Part shown: positions 60,016-64,000 of the stretch, in pieces
Position numbering within the stretch: position 1 is the stretch's first letter
Layout: each line of letters begins with the position of its first letter
NCBI GenBank assembly: GCA_026260175.1
Contig: JAKCWW010000889.1
Coordinates: 966 to 64,965 of the forward strand
From: Reticulitermes lucifugus
Taxonomy: Eukaryota; Arthropoda; Insecta; Blattodea; Rhinotermitidae
Direction: 5' to 3'
DNA length: 64,000 nucleotides
Notes under the pieces: model-generated
Told to the model about the DNA's origin: nothing
What the model saw: the letters and a program-made list of their open reading frames with translations, nothing else
Databases searched by the model: none
Made by a program: the position numbers and the translations under genes

Positions 60016-60019
60016 TTTT

Positions 60020-60255
60020 CTTCTGCAAGTAAGACACGGCCCTGAAGAATGTAAAAACAGAAGGGCGTCGTATTTTGTTTGGACGCAATAACAAACATAA
60101 CAATCTTGCGTATCCACCTCACTGGTTTTAAAGTTCAGCTTGTAGAGACACAAATCTTAATCTCACTTCGTGCCAGTACGACATGGCCGTGAAAAATGTA
60201 AATTACACAATAACATCATGTTTATTGCGACGCAATAACAGACGTAACAAGCAAA
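60020..60255. repeat. Tandem duplication of a ~75-bp segment
   Basis: AGTAAGACACGGCCCTGAAG ... ACGCAATAACAAACATAACAA (about 60029-60101) recurs as AGTACGACATGGCCGTGAAA ... ACGCAATAACAGACGTAACAA (about 60175-60250), roughly 150 bp downstream, with many substitutions. Confidence 0.5.
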
Positions 60256-60304
60256 AGTGTTTTGCCTAATGCATTTTGACTGAAGATGTACATCAAGTAA
60301 TAAA

Positions 60305-60375
60305 CGTCGCTGTGTAGTGGCTAGCATTACTGCTTTACATTCTGGAGCTCCTGGTTTCAAATCTCGGTTCAAAGA
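60305..60375 (+). repeat. tRNA-like SINE remnant
   Basis: GTGTAGTGGCTAGCATTACT (box A-like) and CTGGTTTCAAATCTCGG (box B-like) 40 bp apart. No complete cloverleaf. Confidence 0.4.
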
Positions 60376-60494
60376 TCGGTTATCGTCACTGAAAATTTTC
60401 GTGATTTCTGAATTCCTTCAGGTTATTTTTATATTGTTCATTCCGTGTAATATAATTTGTTTCTCATATTAAAACCAACAATTTGCACATAAAA

Positions 60495-60560
60495 CGTATA
60501 TACGTAAATATACAATCTTCCCTCCTACATATTTCGGCGGTCGACCGCCATCCAGGGAGC
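60495..60560 (-). repeat. Hammerhead-like tail motif, reverse copy
   Basis: On the minus strand CCTGGATGGCGGTC, GACCGCC, GAAATATGTAGGAGG. It has a 7-bp palindromic stem (GGCGGTC/GACCGCC), and the downstream GTAGGAG matches the fold-back at 54984-55339. Confidence 0.4.
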
Positions 60561-61904
60561 AACACCTAAGACATGTATGATTTAAAACCTAATGAAGCCA
60601 GTTCACATAGATACAGTAAGATAAGATGTCATAACAAAATCACTGCTTATTGTAATTGTGATGTTGTATTGTTGGTCATGACGTATCTTGTATATGAAAG
60701 TCTTTGCATCTGCAGGATTAATTGTGGTGGAAAGCCGTTTTTTTTAGCTATTTGTAGTATACCATCATTTTTTTTATTTTATTCCGATAGTGGTAGTGCG
60801 TACATTCTGTGTATGAAGTATCTACAGGCGGCACGCTTATGGTCAAAATGGTGGTTTGATCTGAACTTAAGGTCGTGTCTGGGGTTGCAGGCCTTCTAAA
60901 CATTCTAAATAATTTTAAGTTAGTAAATTCCGAACAGTTGGACAGGCAATATCTGCATATACCAGAACCATCCCCACATCAATATCTACAACCATCTCTC
61001 CGTAACAAGAACAAAAACGAATTCGGACAACTAACCCGCAACATAAAGAAGATCTGCAAAAAAAAAATCCACGAGACCTATGCTTCACATTCATCTACTA
61101 CGTCAAGATACAACAATATAATACAAGAACGTATTAACAGTCATTTAATCATTTTAACCTCTTAACCTTTTCTTGTATATAATTGATTTGACAGAGGAAC
61201 ATGCATTTTATAACACTGTAGATATCTCAATTCAAAACTTAAAACAATTGTACACAATTCCTTTTATTTATTTCATACTACTGGTCTAAAGATGATACTC
61301 TGAGGTCGAAACATATTGTCAGATGAAACCTGTAACACTTACTAGTTGCGTTAACGGCAATTTACTTCCCACGTTATTTCTAAATATATCTATAGTTAAA
61401 CTCTTTACGTTCCTAGTGATAGATATGTTGAGTAAATTTATTCTGTAATTCTCTTCAGACGTTAATTTGAATTTGTCTTTAGGTTAATGCACGGAAGGGG
61501 CCTAGAATGAGGAAACGACCGCCATATTCCGCGTCATCTCTGGTTGAGTCATTCATTAGTGAACCTACCGTTCGACAGTGGCGTTACAAAATCAGAAACG
61601 AATGCAAACAAACTCATTCTAGGAAATATTATGAAGTATATTTAAGTTATTTTGTCCAAAGCATTAAGCTTCAATTTCTGAAAATAATGTTCGATTTTAA
61701 TGTCACTCACTATGGGATGGATGGCATCAGCTTTATTCCCGACAGACGCAAGGATTATTCTCTATAATATCATGCCCAAATGGCCCCTGCTGCTCACCTT
61801 GCCACGCATCCAATAGATGCCTCTCTCTCTTGTTGGAGACAAAAGCATCAGCATGACTACTTCCTTCCACAGACAGCCGAATAATGCAGCATATAAATAG
61901 ACCA
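60561..61904. other. Intergenic, tail-like motif at 61280
   Basis: No gene seen. CTAAAGATGATACTCTGAGG, TCGAAACATATTGTCAG at about 61287-61323 is a weak relative of the CTGATGATGG..GAAAC motif. Confidence 0.35.
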
Positions 61905-62070
61905 GGTTGGCTCAAACGGTAAATATTCTGACTTGTGTTGCGGACATTTCCGTTTTGATTCACCGCTGGGACACCTACTCTGATTGACGTTTTCCTCAAG
62001 TTTCCCCAGTACCTTCAACGAAATGCCTGAAGAGTCCCTAAAATAGGCCTTGCAATTTTACTTCCCCGCA
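61905..62070 (+). repeat. tRNA-derived SINE remnant (family 3)
   Basis: GGTTGGCTCAAACGGTAA (box A) and TTTTGATTCACCGCTGGG (box B), then GACGTTTTCCTCAAGTTTCC and CCAGTACCTTCAACGAAATG. Related to 26445-26560. Confidence 0.5.
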
Positions 62071-63386
62071 CTTTCAATTTTATCGGACCAAATCATCTCA
62101 TGGGGTAAAATTAGATACTAAACAACTGCTAAAATTCATAGCTTCGCTGAACAGCTTACATTCGATATATCCACCAGATAATATATGAAGCTTTACGAAT
62201 ATGTCCCAGATATATCTGCAATGAATGATGCTAGACATAAGAGCAAATTCATTTCCTTATCAGTTAACATAGCTGCGCATATCTGTGATTAATATGATAA
62301 GAAACTCTAGAGCATAACCACTGTGCAATACTATAAAATACGCCTGAATAAAAAAGAAACAAACTTTCACGGTCCCATACCTATTTTGGGATTTCCAATT
62401 ATCCAATTGTCTGCGTATGATGCCACCCTTGGTAGTGAATTTTATTACAGAAACATGTCAGGATTAAATAAAGTGATGACTTTGGCCGCATGTGTTGTAA
62501 TAAAACCTACATTACTTGTTCCCACCTCAGAATTCGACAAGTCACATTGTTGGTATTAGAAAAGTAAATTGCAAGAAAGAACATGAGGTTTTCTATGATG
62601 TCATGATTAGCGTACCAAGTTTCAAGAAAAACTTTCCATTAATTCAAAAGTTATTGAAGAAGACGCACACCACACGGATAGAATTTCCGTCACAGAAAAA
62701 GGAAGGTGGCTGAAACTCTACACTGCCTACAAGACGTATTACCCAATTTCAGCTGCCATGTTATTACTGTAAGTAGGCTGACATGCTTTATGCACGCCCT
62801 TGAATTATCAAACGACGTCAGAACCCATGAAAAATGTGAGGTTGCTTAATACTGCTTCCTTATTCATCGTGCCAACTCTGACAAATCCGTCGTCACACCA
62901 GGCAGATTGCTGCTGATCGCGCAACATCCGTGATACTGCGCGTACATGGCCGTACAAAGGAACTGTCTTCAGTTTGGTTGGACACAATCGTGCATGCGTG
63001 ATGTCTAGATATTTGTTCGGACCATAGGATCCTCTAAAAGCCTTTAGTATCTTGAAGTAATTAACACTTCTGTATACACCTGACCTTCATACATATTTAA
63101 ATCTGTGTCAACACTTCTGTCACTACAATGCTTTCAATCTAGATTGGTGGAAATGCAAGCAAACGAATTTTAAGTAATTTATACATATTTTTACCAAACT
63201 GAATAGTGTGATGAATGTACTATTGAAATTATATACTTAATTTACTGAAAATTAGGAAGTACCGGTACTGAACCGGTAGAAAGTTTTATACATTTGAAGC
63301 AAATATTTTGAAACAAGAGAGTCAACTTACGTATAACGTAACACTGAGGGCCGTTCGCGTAAGAATTGATGCCATGTGAAAGCAGT
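62071..63386. other. Intergenic, no gene seen
   Basis: AT-rich, with short frames only (for example 62323-62559) that show no recognisable motif. Confidence 0.35.
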
Positions 63387-63890
63387 AAGTATTATATATT
63401 CTGAGTGTGTGTCTGTATTCTTGCCTTACGTATCCGGCACGCAAATCGCACATTTTCTGCGCAGCACTATATTGTCATCTGTGGCCTTTCTGGCTGTACC
63501 ATACTTTTCCTCATTATCTCAAAAAAAGGACGCGAATTTCGAAAAAAATATTATTAAACATAACATGTGTGTTTTTATTTTCTCTACAAATTTTGTCTGA
63601 AACATTTCTCATTCTAAAAAGATTTCAGCGAGATATTATCATAAATGTACATAGGTCTTCATGTAAAGAACCCGTTATACTTGTCACATTTTAATGAAAC
63701 TTGAATGTTCTTGGCAGATTTTCGAAAAATGTTCAAGTATCAAATTTTATTAAAAGCCGACCAGTGGGAGCCGAGTTGTTCCAGGCGGACGGACAGACAG
63801 ACAGACGGACGGCCGAACGGACAGACATGACGAAGCTAATAGTCGCTTTCGCTATTTTGGGAACGCGCCTAAAAATTTTGGAAATTGCTT
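63387..63890 (+). repeat. Family R, copy 3
   Basis: The most complete copy: ATTATATATTCTGAGTGTG, ATCCGGCACGCAAATCG, GTCATCTGTGGCC, ATTATCTCAAAAAAAGG, AACATTTCTCATTCTAA, GTACATAGGTCTTCATG, GCCGAGTTGTTCC, a (GACA)n/(GACG)n patch at 63788-63812, and GGGAACGCGCCTAAA. Confidence 0.65.
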
Positions 63891-64000
63891 TAATCAGCAG
63901 CAGTTTAAGATTTTGTTTCGTTTGCTTTGGAAATCAGAGTTGACGACAATGCATTAAATGCATTGTAAGGCTCTATCGACATAGGAACGCAAACAAAAAA
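63891..64000. other. Window end, no feature
   Basis: Short stretch without a recognisable feature. Confidence 0.4.

Overview
This looks like insect nuclear DNA, probably from a cockroach or termite (Blattodea). The sequence is AT-rich, gene-poor and repeat-packed. It has long introns, a short interstitial run of the insect telomere repeat TTAGG, and LINE 3' ends of a type I recall from cockroach and termite genomes ([10 protein letters not shown] and GKRPLGR motifs). The species call is inference. No bacterial-style operon, CRISPR array, rRNA or genuine tRNA gene was seen, and I recognised no LTR-retroelement or other virus-like fossil.

The genic content I can support is four small two-exon genes for secreted, glycine/aromatic-rich peptides. 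Three are on + (5418-8111, 9060-10172, 17211-23118) and one on - (46421-38595). All share one build: a TATA box about 55-130 bp before the ATG; a first coding exon of only 15 or 18 nt giving 5 or 6 residues; a phase-0 intron inside the signal peptide; and a single second exon carrying the rest of the signal peptide, usually a short charged spacer, and a low-complexity peptide. The repeats differ: Gly-His/Gly-Tyr in gene 1, GYFGF/RPH in gene 2, YPGx in gene 3, GGY/YGGYG in gene 4. A clustered family of extracellular, cuticular, glandular or antimicrobial peptides is the simplest reading, but the function is unknown.

The rest is mostly transposon debris. It includes 3' ends of three LINE families (A with an ATGA-type tail, B with YADD and a TTAG tail, C), several tRNA-derived SINE families (one 13-bp and one 14-bp target-site duplication are intact; one copy is nested), a pogo/Tigger-like MITE, a hAT remnant, a decayed transposase-like block, and many fold-back elements. 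Some repeats carry hammerhead-like CTGANGA ... GAAAC motifs, suggesting Penelope-like tails. Three assembly gaps (20222-20303, 36789-37058, 57846-58135) all fall inside repeats.

Layout: 1-5.3 kb repeats; 5.4-10.4 kb genes 1 and 2; 10.4-17.1 kb intergenic with a MITE; 17.1-23.3 kb gene 3 with a transposon-filled intron; 23.3-38.3 kb intergenic; 38.3-46.6 kb gene 4 with a transposon-filled intron; 46.6-64 kb repeats (LINEs A and B, a 450-bp dispersed repeat, fold-backs).
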